NCBI RefSeq assembly: GCF_022921075.1
Contig: NZ_CP095050.1
Location: forward strand, 2,232,001-2,296,000
Origin: Hymenobacter sp. 5317J-9
Lineage (GTDB): Bacteria; Bacteroidota; Bacteroidia; Cytophagales; Hymenobacteraceae
DNA length: 64,000 bases
Direction of reading: 5' to 3'
This document shows, piece after piece, positions 1 to 9,472 of this stretch. Under the pieces are notes generated by a model that was not told the origin of the DNA, ran no database searches, and was given only the letters and a program-made list of their open reading frames with translations. Positions within the stretch are counted from its first letter, which is position 1; the number at the start of each line of letters is the position of its first letter. Both the position numbers and the translations under genes were made by a program.

Positions 1-2064
1 GCATTCTGGCGCACTGTGCTATTGTGTGCGGCAGTACTGCTGGCGGTAGCCGCCCGGGTGGCCGCCCAGACGCCCGCCAAGCTGTGGGACAAAACCTACG
101 GCGGCAACGGCTCGGAAGGGCCGGGCCGGATGTACCCCACCGCCGACGGCGGCTACGTGGTGGCCGGCTCGTCGACCTCGGGCATTTCGGGCGACAAAAG
201 CCAAGCCTCGCGCGGAGGCTCCGACTATTGGGTGATAAAGATTGACGCCCAAGGCACCAAGCAATGGGACCGCACCTTCGGCGGCAACCGGGACGACATC
301 TTGCGCAGCCTGCAACAAACGGCCGATGGCGGCTACTCGGACTCGGGCGTGTCCGGCGACCGCACCGTGCCCAGCCAGCCGGGCCTGGGCGGTTTGTTTG
401 CCACCGATTACTGGGTGGTAAAACTCGATGCGCAAGGCAACAAGCAATGGGACCGCGCCTACGGCGGCGATGACGCCGACCTCTTCGAGGTGTTGCTCCA
501 GACTGCCGACGGCGGCTATTTGTTCGGGGGCAAATCTTACTCGGGGGTGTCAGGAGTGAAAAGTGAAGCCAACCTTGGGGTGGGCGACTATTGGGTGGTG
601 AAAACCGATGCCCAGGGCAACAAGCAGTGGGACCGCACCTTTGGCGGCAATTCCGATGATGCCCTCACCTGCCTGCACCAGAACCCCGACGGTACGTACC
701 TGCTGGGCGGCTACTCATTCTCGCCAGCGTCGGGCAACCGCACCCAGCCCAGCCGGGGCAGCAACGACTACTGGCTGATAAAGCTCGACGCCCAGGGCAA
801 CCGCCTGTGGGAGCGCGCCATCGGCGGCAACAACAGCGACTTGCTCCAAAGCCTCTACCAAACCCAGGACGGTGGCTACATTCTGGCCGGCTCTTCCGAT
901 TCGGACGCTTCGGGCGAGAAAAGCCAAGGCCACTACGGCAACAACAGCGGCTACAACTACGACTACTGGGTGGTGAAAACTGACGCCGCCGGCGCCGTGC
1001 AGTGGGAGCACACCTACGGCGGCGCGGCCATCGAAAACGCCAACGTGGTGCGCCCAACCCGGGACGGCGGCTACGTGGTGGGCGGCGTGTCGTCGTCGGG
1101 TGTGTCGTTCGACAAAACCCAGCCCAATCAGGGCGACGGCGGTGGGTACGACATGGACTACTGGGTACTAAAAATCAGCGCAAACGGCACCAAGCAATGG
1201 GACCGTTCGTATGGCGGCAATAGCAACGACTACCTCTACAGCCTGGCCCAGACCACCGATGGCGGCTACCTGCTGTCGGGCTACTCCGGGTCGGGCCTGT
1301 CCAGTGATAAAACCCAGTCTACCGCCGGCATCAGCGACTTTTGGCTTATCCGGCTGGGGCCGGTGGCCGCCCCCGTGGCGCCGCCCGTCACCATCAGCGG
1401 CGACTCGGTGCTGTGCCCGGGCCGCAGCGTCACGCTAGTCGCCGCGGCCTCGCCGGCGCCTACGGCCTACCGCTGGAACACCGGCGCCACCACGGCCAGC
1501 ATCACGGTGGCGCAGGCGGGCCTCTATTCCGTCACGGCTACCTTCAGCACCGGCCTCAGCAGCACGCGGCAGTTTCGGGTGCTTGCGAATGCCGCGCCCC
1601 CGGTGCCTTCTTTCACCCTCGGGGCCGACACCACGCTGTGCGAAGGAGCAGCCCTGGTGCTACGAGCGCCCGGTCCAGCCAGTTCCGGTCTCAGCTACCG
1701 CTGGTCCGATGGGTCGTCGGGGCCCACGCTGCTGGTACAGCAGCCCGGTACCTACTCGCTGGAAATCAGCTCGGCCTGCGAGACCCGCACGGCCCGCCGC
1801 ACCGTGACGGCTGCTTCCTGCCTCCTCATTCCCACCATCATCACGCCCAACGGCGACCAGCAAAACGAGCATTTTGTGGTGAAGGGAATGGGCGCGGCGG
1901 CCTGGTCGCTCGACGTTTACAACCGCTGGGGCCGGAAGGTGTACACCACAGCCAAGTACAGTAACGACTGGGGCAGCGGCGCCGCGCCGGGCATGTACTA
2001 CTACGTGCTGCGCTTGGCGGCATCGGCCCGCGTCTACAAGGGCTGGTTTGAAGTAGTGCTGTAA
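1..2064 (+). CDS. Secreted WD-GG repeat protein with type IX secretion (type B) C-terminal domain, 5' end outside window
   Basis: The frame is open from base 1, and the first residues form the hydrophobic core of a signal peptide ending near AARVAAQ, so the true start probably lies just upstream; the GTG at 16 is the first in-window candidate. Seven repeats of roughly 60 residues follow, each opening with a K/RQWDRTFGGN-like block and carrying DGGYxxxGxS and DYWVxKxDAQG motifs. An Ig-like or PKD-like stretch spans about residues 440-600. The last ~85 residues match the gliding-motility-associated C-terminal domain (TPNGDxxNExF, VYNRWGRKVY, GMYYYVL), the signal that sends proteins through the type IX system to the cell surface. 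Its function beyond being a surface or secreted protein is unknown. Repeat 2 is about five residues shorter than the others. Confidence 0.85.
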   Translation, partial: AFWRTVLLCAAVLLAVAARVAAQTPAKLWDKTYGGNGSEGPGRMYPTADGGYVVAGSSTSGISGDKSQASRGGSDYWVIKIDAQGTKQWDRTFGGNRDDILRSLQQTADGGYSDSGVSGDRTVPSQPGLGGLFATDYWVVKLDAQGNKQWDRAYGGDDADLFEVLLQTADGGYLFGGKSYSGVSGVKSEANLGVGDYWVVKTDAQGNKQWDRTFGGNSDDALTCLHQNPDGTYLLGGYSFSPASGNRTQPSRGSNDYWLIKLDAQGNRLWERAIGGNNSDLLQSLYQTQDGGYILAGSSDSDASGEKSQGHYGNNSGYNYDYWVVKTDAAGAVQWEHTYGGAAIENANVVRPTRDGGYVVGGVSSSGVSFDKTQPNQGDGGGYDMDYWVLKISANGTKQWDRSYGGNSNDYLYSLAQTTDGGYLLSGYSGSGLSSDKTQSTAGISDFWLIRLGPVAAPVAPPVTISGDSVLCPGRSVTLVAAASPAPTAYRWNTGATTASITVAQAGLYSVTATFSTGLSSTRQFRVLANAAPPVPSFTLGADTTLCEGAALVLRAPGPASSGLSYRWSDGSSGPTLLVQQPGTYSLEISSACETRTARRTVTAASCLLIPTIITPNGDQQNEHFVVKGMGAAAWSLDVYNRWGRKVYTTAKYSNDWGSGAAPGMYYYVLRLAASARVYKGWFEVVL

Positions 2065-2079
2065 CGGCCCGCTTCCTTA

Positions 2080-3540
2080 CTAGGAGGGCAGCAAGTCAAT
2101 CCAGCCGTCTTCGCTTACCACCACGGCCAGCATGGGGTACTTGCTGCTGTTGGCGTAGCGCAGGGCCGAGTTGAAGCGCGCCCCGCGCGAAGAGTCACCC
2201 TTGTCGGTGGCCAGCCCGTCGAGAATGGCGCCGATGGCGTGGCACATGCCATTGGGCTCGATGAGCACGGCCCCGTCGATGTTGGTGACGAGTCGCAGCA
2301 CCGAGGGCGTCATGATGCGCGGCACCACCCGGAAGCACTGCCGCGTGAGGCGATGGGCCTCCTGCGCCGCTCCGGCCGAGATGACCAGAATAGTCCCCGT
2401 GGGCTGTGTGCTGGCCTTCTGGGCGAGGTCCCAGAGGTAGTCGGTGCTATCAGCGTCGAGACTCGGAAACACAATGCGCACAATGCGGGCAAAGTTGTCG
2501 GCGGCCACGCGGCCCTGGGGCAGGCGCGGCGTGTTGCTCACCACGCGCATGAGGATATGGCCGGCGTGGCTCATTTCCCAGCTGTAGTGGTTGGTGAAAT
2601 GCACCGTCACCAGGGGCTCGTACTGCGCATCCGACTCCGGCACCAGCTGGCCCAGGCCGAACACGTGGGAGGCGTCCGAAATTAGGGCGGTGTGGCCCTC
2701 GCTCAGCTCCAGCAGCTTCCGGATGGAGCGGTGGTCGCGCATGGGCACGGGCGTTTCCAGGGTGAGCACGGGCACGATGGCCGGGTGCAGGCGCCGGCTC
2801 ACCAGCATGGTGCCGATGCCTTCGTCGCCCTCGTGGCGCAGAGCGGCCACGCCGTTGCAGGCATCATACAGGCCGTGGGTGCCGGCGGGGGCCACGCGCA
2901 GCATCAGCCGGCGGCCGGCCGAGCGCAGCAGCTCGTTGTAGTCGCGGTCGAGCACGGGCTGGTCGTTGTCGGCCGTGTCGGCTTCGCGCAGGGCGCGGGC
3001 GCAGTCGTGCAGAAACTCTACCACCGTAGCGTGGGGCAGGTTGGCGGGGCGCGCGCTGCTGGCTTTGGGCAAGGAATAGTAGCCCTCGTAGCAGTCGGCC
3101 GACAGCTGGAGCACCACCGTCACGAGGTAGCCCTGCAGGCTCACCGGCACCGAACAGAAGGAGCGGCGGTTTTCGTGCCGGCTGCGGGTGAGCTCGTGCA
3201 GCGTGGTTTCGGTGGCGCGGCACATCAGCTCGTACCAGTGCTGCTTCTCAAACCGGTCGTGGTCGTTGGGGTGCAGGTGGTACACCGAGCCTTGCGGGCC
3301 GGCGTCGGCCTCCAGGGCAGCGGCGTTGGTTTTGACGCGGCAAAAATCCTGCGGCTGGTAGCGCGCCGTGGGCGGCTCCACCACCACGGCATCGGGCTCG
3401 TCGGCCTCCTTGGCCGAGGCAAACCCAAGCAGAAAAATTTCCGGCCGCAGGTTGCGGTCGAGCAAGTTAAATACCCCCTCGGCAAAGAGTTGGGCCGAAA
3501 CGCGAAACAGACTTTGGTGTTCCCACATGGGCAGATTCAA
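2080..3540 (-). CDS. DisA_N/DAC-like (diadenylate cyclase-like) protein with long N-terminal domain
   Basis: A soluble 486-residue protein with no signal peptide or membrane segment. The last ~75 residues look like the catalytic half of a diadenylate cyclase (DAC) domain: an IDGAVLIEPNG block carries the DGA motif at about 422-424, and RGARFNSALRY at about 452 sits where the RHR motif of c-di-AMP synthases is expected. Here the central residues are R-F-N rather than R-H-R. The ~400 residues before it are not recognisable and could be a sensor. DAC enzymes condense two ATP into c-di-AMP; whether this one is active or makes another product is uncertain because of the altered motif. The gene stands alone, convergent with the secreted protein before it. 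The family call is from motif reading only. Confidence 0.55.
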   Translation of the reverse strand: MNLPMWEHQSLFRVSAQLFAEGVFNLLDRNLRPEIFLLGFASAKEADEPDAVVVEPPTARYQPQDFCRVKTNAAALEADAGPQGSVYHLHPNDHDRFEKQHWYELMCRATETTLHELTRSRHENRRSFCSVPVSLQGYLVTVVLQLSADCYEGYYSLPKASSARPANLPHATVVEFLHDCARALREADTADNDQPVLDRDYNELLRSAGRRLMLRVAPAGTHGLYDACNGVAALRHEGDEGIGTMLVSRRLHPAIVPVLTLETPVPMRDHRSIRKLLELSEGHTALISDASHVFGLGQLVPESDAQYEPLVTVHFTNHYSWEMSHAGHILMRVVSNTPRLPQGRVAADNFARIVRIVFPSLDADSTDYLWDLAQKASTQPTGTILVISAGAAQEAHRLTRQCFRVVPRIMTPSVLRLVTNIDGAVLIEPNGMCHAIGAILDGLATDKGDSSRGARFNSALRYANSSKYPMLAVVVSEDGWIDLLPS

Positions 3541-3723
3541 GACGGCCGGGCCTCGCTGCGGCCCCGACTTCAGGCCGAACTACGGAAAAAACGCGCGGAT
3601 AGTGGTAGAACGAAACAAAATTCCTCTTTTAAGGCTTCACCTCCCGTTCAGAAATTCGTATCTTCGAGCTAGAGCCGGCGCAGTTGCCGGCACCTCCCAC
3701 CGTCCTTTCCTCACCCCTGGCCT

Positions 3724-3984
3724 ATGCCTTTCCTCGACATGCTTCTGGTGATGGCGGTGGCCATTTCCTTCATCCCCATCCTCACCGGCTACTGCGCCCA
3801 GAGCCGGGGTCGCTCGTTCTGGCTGTGGTTTGCGCTGGGGTGGTTGCTGCCGCTGGCGTCCTTCTTCCTGCTTTTTGCCCTCATTGCCCGCGAAGAACTG
3901 AACCCCGGCCGCCGGCTGCTCGGCGAAGCCCGCCAGATTTTGCGCGAAGCCGAAGAGAAGGCCAAAGCGCTGGCCAGGGAGTAA
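3724..3984 (+). CDS. Small two-helix membrane protein
   Basis: An 86-residue protein that starts with a hydrophobic helix (about residues 5-22), has a short polar loop rich in S/R/G, a second helix (about 30-53), and a charged C-terminal coiled-coil-like tail (EARQILREAEEKAKALARE). The layout resembles small Bacteroidota inner-membrane proteins of unknown function. I do not recognise the family. It is transcribed divergently from the DAC-like gene across a 183-base gap and converges on the flavoprotein gene. Confidence 0.65.
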   Translation: MPFLDMLLVMAVAISFIPILTGYCAQSRGRSFWLWFALGWLLPLASFFLLFALIAREELNPGRRLLGEARQILREAEEKAKALARE

Positions 3985-4022
3985 AAAAATAAACCGGGTG
4001 TTAAAATTCGGAGCGCCGCAGG

Positions 4023-5252
4023 TTATTCTGCTTGCAGCCGCTTCGCAATGCCCCGCGCCACCCATGCCCCGGTGCTGAAGCAGCCCTGCAGCAGGTAGCC
4101 GCCCGTGGGCGCCTCCCAGTCCAGCATTTCGCCGGCCACGTAGGTGCCCGGCCGCTGCCGCAGCATCAGAAACTCATCCACCGCTGCAAGGCCAATTCCG
4201 CCGGCCGTGGAAATGGCCTCGTCGAGCGGCCGCAGGCCGGCCACGGGCAGCGGCACCGCAGTGAGCAGGGCCGCCAACGCCTCGGCAGAATAAGTGGCCA
4301 CTTCCGGCGCCGTTTCGCGCAGCAGCGTGGGCACCGGGGCCCCGAGATTCAGGGCTTTGCGCAGAAAGTCGGGCAGCGAGGTGCCGCTACGCCGCTGTTG
4401 GAGTTTGTCCAGCAAGGTGGCCTCCGGCAGGTCGGGCTTCAGGTTCAGATACAGCGTGGCTTGCCCTGCCGCCAGGGCTTGCCGAACCTGCGGCGTGAGG
4501 GCATACACGGGCGTGCCCTCGATGCCGTACTCGGTCAGCATGGCCTCGCCGCGCACCGGCGGGCCATCGTTCACCCGCAGGCTGATGTTTTTGAGCGGCG
4601 CGCGACCAATTTTCTGCTTAAAGAAGTCCGACCAGCGCACTTCCGCGCCGCAGTTGGCCGGGGCGAAGGGCGTGATGGGCACGCCAACCTCCTGCAGCAG
4701 CGGCACCCACGCACCATCGGAGCCGGTTTTGGCCCAGCTGGCGCCGCCCAGGGCCAGCACGGTGGCAGCGGGCTCCAGCGTGGTTTCCTGGCCGGTGGTT
4801 TCGTCGCGCAGGCGCAGGTCGTGGGCGCCCGCAAAGCCCAGCCAGCGGTGCCGGGTGTGCAGCTCCACGCCCAGCTCCCGCAGCCGATTCAGCCAGGTCC
4901 GCAGCAGGTCGGCGGGCTTGTGCGCCGCCACCGGGAAGATGCGCCCGCTGGTGCCCACGAAGGTTTCGATGCCCAAATCGGCGGCCCAGGCGCGCAGGTC
5001 TTCGGGCGAAAAGTGGGCCAGCAATTCCCGAAACCGGGCCGCTTCGGCGCCGTAGCGCCCGGCAAAGCGGGCAAGTTCTTCGGCGTTGCTCAGGTTGAAG
5101 CCGCCGTGGCCGGCTACCAGAAATTTGCGCCCCGCGGTGGCCTGGGCCTCGAATACCCGCACGCGCAGCCCGGCTTCGGCCAGGCGCTGGGCGGCCATGA
5201 GGCCTGCCGGCCCGCCCCCGATTACGACAACTTCGCCGCGGTGCTGGTGCAT
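4023..5252 (-). CDS. TIGR03862-type flavoprotein (HI0933/BaiN-like NAD(P)/FAD oxidoreductase)
   Basis: A 409-residue enzyme with an N-terminal FAD-binding Rossmann motif (VVIGGGPAGLMAAQRL, residues ~10-25) followed by FEA and the block GRKFLVAGHGGFNLSN that typifies HI0933-like flavoproteins. The C-terminal LDWEAPTGGYLLQGCFSTG also fits the family and would contact the flavin. Length matches the PP_4765/TIGR03862 branch (about 400). The physiological substrate is unknown. The antisense strand carries a long spurious open frame that runs into the next gene. Start ATG at 5252, directly followed by the GGGPAG motif. Confidence 0.85.
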   Translation of the reverse strand: MHQHRGEVVVIGGGPAGLMAAQRLAEAGLRVRVFEAQATAGRKFLVAGHGGFNLSNAEELARFAGRYGAEAARFRELLAHFSPEDLRAWAADLGIETFVGTSGRIFPVAAHKPADLLRTWLNRLRELGVELHTRHRWLGFAGAHDLRLRDETTGQETTLEPAATVLALGGASWAKTGSDGAWVPLLQEVGVPITPFAPANCGAEVRWSDFFKQKIGRAPLKNISLRVNDGPPVRGEAMLTEYGIEGTPVYALTPQVRQALAAGQATLYLNLKPDLPEATLLDKLQQRRSGTSLPDFLRKALNLGAPVPTLLRETAPEVATYSAEALAALLTAVPLPVAGLRPLDEAISTAGGIGLAAVDEFLMLRQRPGTYVAGEMLDWEAPTGGYLLQGCFSTGAWVARGIAKRLQAE

Positions 5253-5366
5253 ACAGAAAGAAGGTTAAAAAGGCCCGGGCGCAGCCCCGAAACGGGCCGC
5301 CAAGTTACGGCCAAGGGGCGCAGGGGCTTAACCCCGCCACCTTCTTGCCCGTTAGCAAGCTCCTCT

Positions 5367-6560
5367 ATGGGACCTTATACCATCCTTATCGGCCTGAGCC
5401 TGGCCGTGCTGCTTTCCTACATATTCGACCTGGCTGCGCGGGCCACCAAGGTGCCGTCGGTGCTGCTGCTGCTGCTCTCCGGCATTGCTCTGAGCCAGGC
5501 TGCCGCCTACTGGGGAGGCGTGCCGGTGGCCGTGCCGCCGGTGCTGCTGCAGCTTTTCGGCATCGTGGGCCTCATTCTGATTGTGCTGGAAGGTTCCCTC
5601 GACCTGCGTCTCACCCGCGACAAGGCCCCGCTCATCCGGCGCTCGTTTCTGGCGGCGGTGCTCATTATGGGGGTGCAGGTGGCGGCCATTGCGGCGCTGC
5701 TGCACTTTTATGTAGGGGCCCGCTGGCAAAGCTGCCTGCTCAACGCCGTGCCGCTGGCTGTGGTGAGCAGCGCTGTGGCCATTCCCAGCGTGGCCGGCCT
5801 GGGCGGCGAGAAGCAGGAGTTCATCGTGTACGAAAGCACGTTTTCCGACATCGTGGGCATCATGATGTTTAATTTCATTTTGCAGGACGACTTTGCCCAG
5901 GGCTGGTCCGTCATCACGTTCGGGCGCGACGTGCTGGCCGTGGTGGTGGTGGCCGTGCTCAGCACGGCGCTGCTGGCCTGGCTGCTGGGGCGGCTGCGCT
6001 CGCACGTCAAGTTTTTCCTGCTGTTTGCGTTTTTGGTGCTCATCTACAGCCTCGCCAAGCAGTTGCACCTTTCGTCGCTGGTGCTGGTGCTGGCCTTTGG
6101 CCTGGCCGTCAACAACGCCGACCAGTTGCTGCACCACCCGCTGCTGCGCCGCTTTCTGCACCCCGAGCAGCTGGCCCGCGAGCTGCACCAGCTCAAAAGC
6201 ATCACCGCCGAGTCGGCTTTTCTTATTCGCACGTTCTTCTTTTTGCTGTTCGGCTACTCCATCACCCTGAGCCATTTGGCCAACGTGACCCTGCTGCTGC
6301 AAGGGGCCCTCATCGTGGGGGTGCTCACGCTGGTGCGCTACGTGTACCTGCGCTACGTGGCGCGCACCGACCTGGTGCCCGAGCTGTTCATTGCCCCCAA
6401 GGGGCTGATTTCGGTACTGTTATTCTACAGCATACCAACCCGCTTTCTGATTGGCGAGGTGAGCGAAAACATCCTCTTCGTGGTCATCCTGCTCACCGGC
6501 CTGCTCATGATGGTAGGCCTGCAGCTGGCGCGTAAAACCCCGGAACTAGGCGAGTATTGA
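5367..6560 (+). CDS. Cation:proton antiporter (CPA family)
   Basis: A 397-residue integral membrane protein with about 11-12 hydrophobic helices and the sodium/proton exchanger fold. Family-like features include the N-terminal VPSVLLLLLSGIALSQAA segment, the VLEGSLDLRL stretch and the later IAPKGLISVLLFYSIP segment near the C-terminus. It would exchange Na+ or K+ for H+ across the inner membrane. Although the frame stays open far upstream, the upstream part is antisense to the flavoprotein gene; the ATG at 5367 begins exactly at the first membrane helix (MGPYTILIGLSLAVLLSYIF). It converges on the CLC channel gene, with only 17 bases between the stops. Confidence 0.8.
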   Translation: MGPYTILIGLSLAVLLSYIFDLAARATKVPSVLLLLLSGIALSQAAAYWGGVPVAVPPVLLQLFGIVGLILIVLEGSLDLRLTRDKAPLIRRSFLAAVLIMGVQVAAIAALLHFYVGARWQSCLLNAVPLAVVSSAVAIPSVAGLGGEKQEFIVYESTFSDIVGIMMFNFILQDDFAQGWSVITFGRDVLAVVVVAVLSTALLAWLLGRLRSHVKFFLLFAFLVLIYSLAKQLHLSSLVLVLAFGLAVNNADQLLHHPLLRRFLHPEQLARELHQLKSITAESAFLIRTFFFLLFGYSITLSHLANVTLLLQGALIVGVLTLVRYVYLRYVARTDLVPELFIAPKGLISVLLFYSIPTRFLIGEVSENILFVVILLTGLLMMVGLQLARKTPELGEY

Positions 6561-6577
6561 ACGGTAGCGGCCACCGG

Positions 6578-8363
6578 CTACGCCTCGCTTTCCTGAATGA
6601 GCTGGCGCCGGTAGCGGGCCAGAATATCGGTTTTGACGATAAAGCCCAGGTAGCGACCGTCTTCCTCGCACACGGGCAGGGCCCAGAATTCGTGGCGGTC
6701 TAGCAGGCTCAGGGTGTGCTCTAGGTCGTCGTTGGGGCCCACCACGGCGGGGCGGGTTTCATCAGCTCGCGCACGCGGGTGGTGGCGTAGTGCGCGTCGT
6801 CGAACAGCGCGTCGCGCACCGAGTTCAAACTCACCACGCCCAATAAGCGCCCGCCGGCCGCCACCACCGGAAACAAGTCGCGCGACGAGTGCCGGAAAAT
6901 GTCGACCAGTTCGCCCAGCGACGTGCTGGGCCGCACAGGAATGAAGTCGGTTTTCAGCAGTTGGCGCGGGTCGAGTTGGGCCAGCAGGCCCCGGTCCTTG
7001 TTGGCGTACACGTCCACTCCCCGCGCCGTGAGCTTGCGGGTATACACCGAATAGGGCTCGAAGTATTTGGTGATGAGGTAAGAAGAGCTGCTCACCAGCA
7101 TCAGCGGCACAAACAGCGCGTAGCCGCCCGTGATTTCGGCAATGAGGAAGATGGCCGTGAGCGGCGCGTGAATGACGCCCGCCAGCGTGCCCGCCATGCC
7201 GAGCACCACAAAGTGCACTTCCGGAATGTGCACCAGCCCGCTCAGGTTGATGATGCGGGCAAAAAAGAACCCGCCCAGCGCCCCCGCAAACAGCGACGAG
7301 CCAAACATGCCGCCGTTGCCGCCGCTACCCACCGTGATGCTGGTGGCCACTACCTTCAGCAGCATGCTGAACAGCACCAGTACCAGTAGCAGCCAGGGGT
7401 TATTGTCTTGGTAAACCGAGAAAATGCTGCCGTCGGTGATGTGCTCGGGGTGGCCGCGCAGCAGCAGCTCCACGGTGTTGTAGCCCTCGCCGTAGAGGGT
7501 CGGAAACAGAAAAATGAGCCCGCCCAACGTGAGGCCACCCAGCGCCACCTTGCTCCAGCGCAACCCCGGCCAGCGCTCAAAAAAATGTTCGGACCAGTGG
7601 TAGGTCCGAATCATATACACCGAAAAAAAGGCCGTAAACAAGCCCAGCAGCACGTAAAACGGCACCGCGTCGACGGGCCAGCTGGTGGTGATGAGCACAA
7701 ACGGCTGGCCCGCATACAGCGCCTTCGACACCACCGTGGCCGTGGCCGACGAAATCAACAGCGGGATGAAATACTGCGCCGGCAGCTCCAGCAAAATGGT
7801 TTCGACCGCAAACAGCACCCCGGCAATGGGGAGTTGAAGATGGCCGCCACGCCCGCCGCCGCGCCGCAGCCCGTGAGCAGGCGCCGCCGCCGCCGGTCCA
7901 GGTGCAGCACCCGGCCGGCGTTGGAGCCCAGGGCCGAGCCCGTGACGGAAATGGGCGCCTCGGTACCCGCCGAGCCACCGAACGTGACCGTCAGAAAAGC
8001 CGTCACCAGCTGCGAGTAGAGCTTGGAGCGCGGCACCACGCTGCCCTCGCGGGCCGTGTTGTAGATGATGGGACCAATGCCCCTCCCTAACTGCCCGCCC
8101 AGAAAAAACTTGGTGAACAGCACCGTGAGCGCAATGCCCACCACCGGGTAGATGGACAGCGCAAACACCCGGCTGGGCTCCGAAATGCCGTTTTGCAGCA
8201 TGGCCTGGCCCCAGCGCACCGACGTTTTGAGGAGCACCGCCGCCAAGCCCGCCGCCCCGCCCACCAGCACGCTCAGAATAAGCATGTACATCCGCTCGCT
8301 GATGTGGCGGGCCCGCCAAACCAGCAGCGGGCGCAACAGTCGGTGAACGGCGTGGTGGGGCAT
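6578..8363 (-). pseudogene. CLC-type chloride channel/antiporter with CBS domains, two frameshifts
   Basis: The product would be about 595 residues: a CLC channel body (GSAGTEAP ion-pathway motif with the gating-type glutamate near 135; NGGMFGSSLFAGA; GMAGTLAGVIHAPLTA) followed by a pair of CBS domains. The reading frame breaks twice. At the GGGG run at 7828-7831 (plus strand) the protein jumps from AAGVAAIFNSP to IAGVLFAVETIL. At the GGGG run at 6749-6752 it jumps from ELMKPAP to AVVGPNDDLEHTLSLLD and then runs to a TAG at 6578. Restoring one base at each site gives a seamless full-length family member. Either the gene is decaying or both are homopolymer under-calls in the assembly. Confidence 0.85.
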
Positions 8364-8542
8364 AAGCGAGAGCGGGAAGTCAACGCAATAGCATCAACGC
8401 AAAAAAAATGCCGACAGATGAGATGAACGTGAATCCACCCATCCGCGGGTTTTGACAACGCGCCGATAGCGGCTATCATTGCCAAGCCCTCCTCAAGATT
8501 CGGCCGACACCGCGACGAGGTTGGCTGCCCAACCCGTCAATT

Positions 8543-9085
8543 TTACTTTGCTGCGGGCACGCCCTGCAGGTAGGTGCGCTTCAGGTGGGCGCCGAGTTGC
8601 TGCAGGTTGGGGTCGTGTTCGTACAGCAGGTTGCGCCACAAACTCTGGATGAGCAGGAGCAGGAGTTGCGTGGTCATGTCGGGGCTGGGAGTGCCCAGTT
8701 CGGTGAAGGCCTGCTTGAGCAGGCTGTCAATCGGGCTCATGAAGCGCTGGAAATACTTCTGCACCAGCGGGCGGTTGAACTCCTTATCCTGCATCTTCCA
8801 GAAATCGGGCTCGTCGTGCACCAGCTTATAGGGCAGGTCGATGACGTTTTCGACCAGTACGCGCGGGTTTTTCTCGGTCAGAATGCCGCGGTTGGCTTCC
8901 ACAATGCGCCGAAATCCCTGCTTGATGAGGTATTCAAACAGCTTCTCCTTGCTCAGAAAATACTTGAACAGCAGTGCTTCCGACACTCCGGCGCCCTTGG
9001 CAATGAGCAGGGTGGAGGTACTGTCGTAGCCCCGTTCTCCGAAAAGCTGCAGGGCCGCCTGCTCAATTTTGGAATGACTGGTCAT
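8543..9085 (-). CDS. TetR/AcrR-family transcriptional regulator
   Basis: A 180-residue protein with the classical TetR N-terminal helix-turn-helix: MTSHSKIEQAALQLFGERG, then STSTLLIAKGAGVSEALLFKYF and SKEKLFEYLI. The C-terminal ~120 residues are the variable ligand-binding and dimerisation region. The open frame extends upstream to 9217, but the extra 44 residues look like noncoding sequence, and TetR proteins begin at the position chosen. It lies 179 bases from the start of the CLC gene in the same direction; its target is unknown. Confidence 0.85.
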   Translation of the reverse strand: MTSHSKIEQAALQLFGERGYDSTSTLLIAKGAGVSEALLFKYFLSKEKLFEYLIKQGFRRIVEANRGILTEKNPRVLVENVIDLPYKLVHDEPDFWKMQDKEFNRPLVQKYFQRFMSPIDSLLKQAFTELGTPSPDMTTQLLLLLIQSLWRNLLYEHDPNLQQLGAHLKRTYLQGVPAAK

Positions 9086-9291
9086 AGCCCAACCTAATAT
9101 AAATAAACCGCCAAAAATCAGTCGCAGGGCCATTTTCGGCCCATCTACGTGGCAAGATAGGGCCCACGGCAGGCATTTGGGACGCACAGACGTGGAGAAA
9201 CGGCATGAATTCACCAAAAAATAAACCCATTCGCATCATACCCTCGGCGCTCAACGCGACCCGCCGGAAACGCCACAATGCCCCAAAACAA

Positions 9292-9334
9292 TACAGCCGG
9301 TTAAATCGAAGCGTGTTCGATTTAACCGGCTGTA
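9292..9334 (-). terminator. Perfect 19-bp inverted repeat, terminator-like on the minus strand
   Basis: Left arm 9292-9310 and right arm 9316-9334 are exact reverse complements (TACAGCCGGTTAAATCGAA with its complement), with the 5-base loop GCGTG. Read on the minus strand the hairpin is followed by ATTGTTTTGG, a weak U-rich tail, so it could end transcription coming from the deaminase gene or from an RNA encoded in the interval. On the plus strand there is no U tract. A perfect palindrome of this length is also compatible with a protein-binding site. Confidence 0.6.
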
Positions 9335-9472
9335 ACGTGTTGAACTCCGCATGCCGTAGCTCCTAGGACGGAGACCCGAACGGATTCAACCATTGTTTTC
9401 CTAGGTGGGGTGGGATACACCTAGCGAAAGAGGACGTGGGAATTGGCTGCTCGGTCAACGTTTTGTCCGATA
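9335..9472 (-). ncRNA. Candidate small structured RNA (speculative)
   Basis: On the minus strand a TACCTTTG box (9479-9486) is followed by about 140 bases that can fold into two hairpins and then run into the 19-bp perfect hairpin with a U-rich tail, a promoter-structure-terminator order. No good -33 TTG was found at the expected distance, and the sequence does not resemble RNase P RNA, tmRNA or SRP RNA. It may instead be the 3' UTR of the deaminase gene. Confidence 0.25.

Noticed and set aside
4032..5366. Long upstream extension of the antiporter open frame (about 445 extra residues)
   Set aside because: It is antisense to the flavoprotein gene, rich in G/Q/R/H as expected of a shadow frame in GC-rich DNA; the antiporter's first helix begins at the ATG at 5367.
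9086..9217. N-terminal 44-residue extension of the TetR regulator
   Set aside because: TetR proteins begin a few residues before the helix-turn-helix; the extension resembles noncoding sequence.
9339..9390. Possible integron attC site (GTTGAAC ... ATTCAAC)
   Set aside because: The core motifs occur in the reverse order (GTTRRRY first, RYYYAAC second) on both strands, and no integrase or cassette array is present; it is simply a stem.
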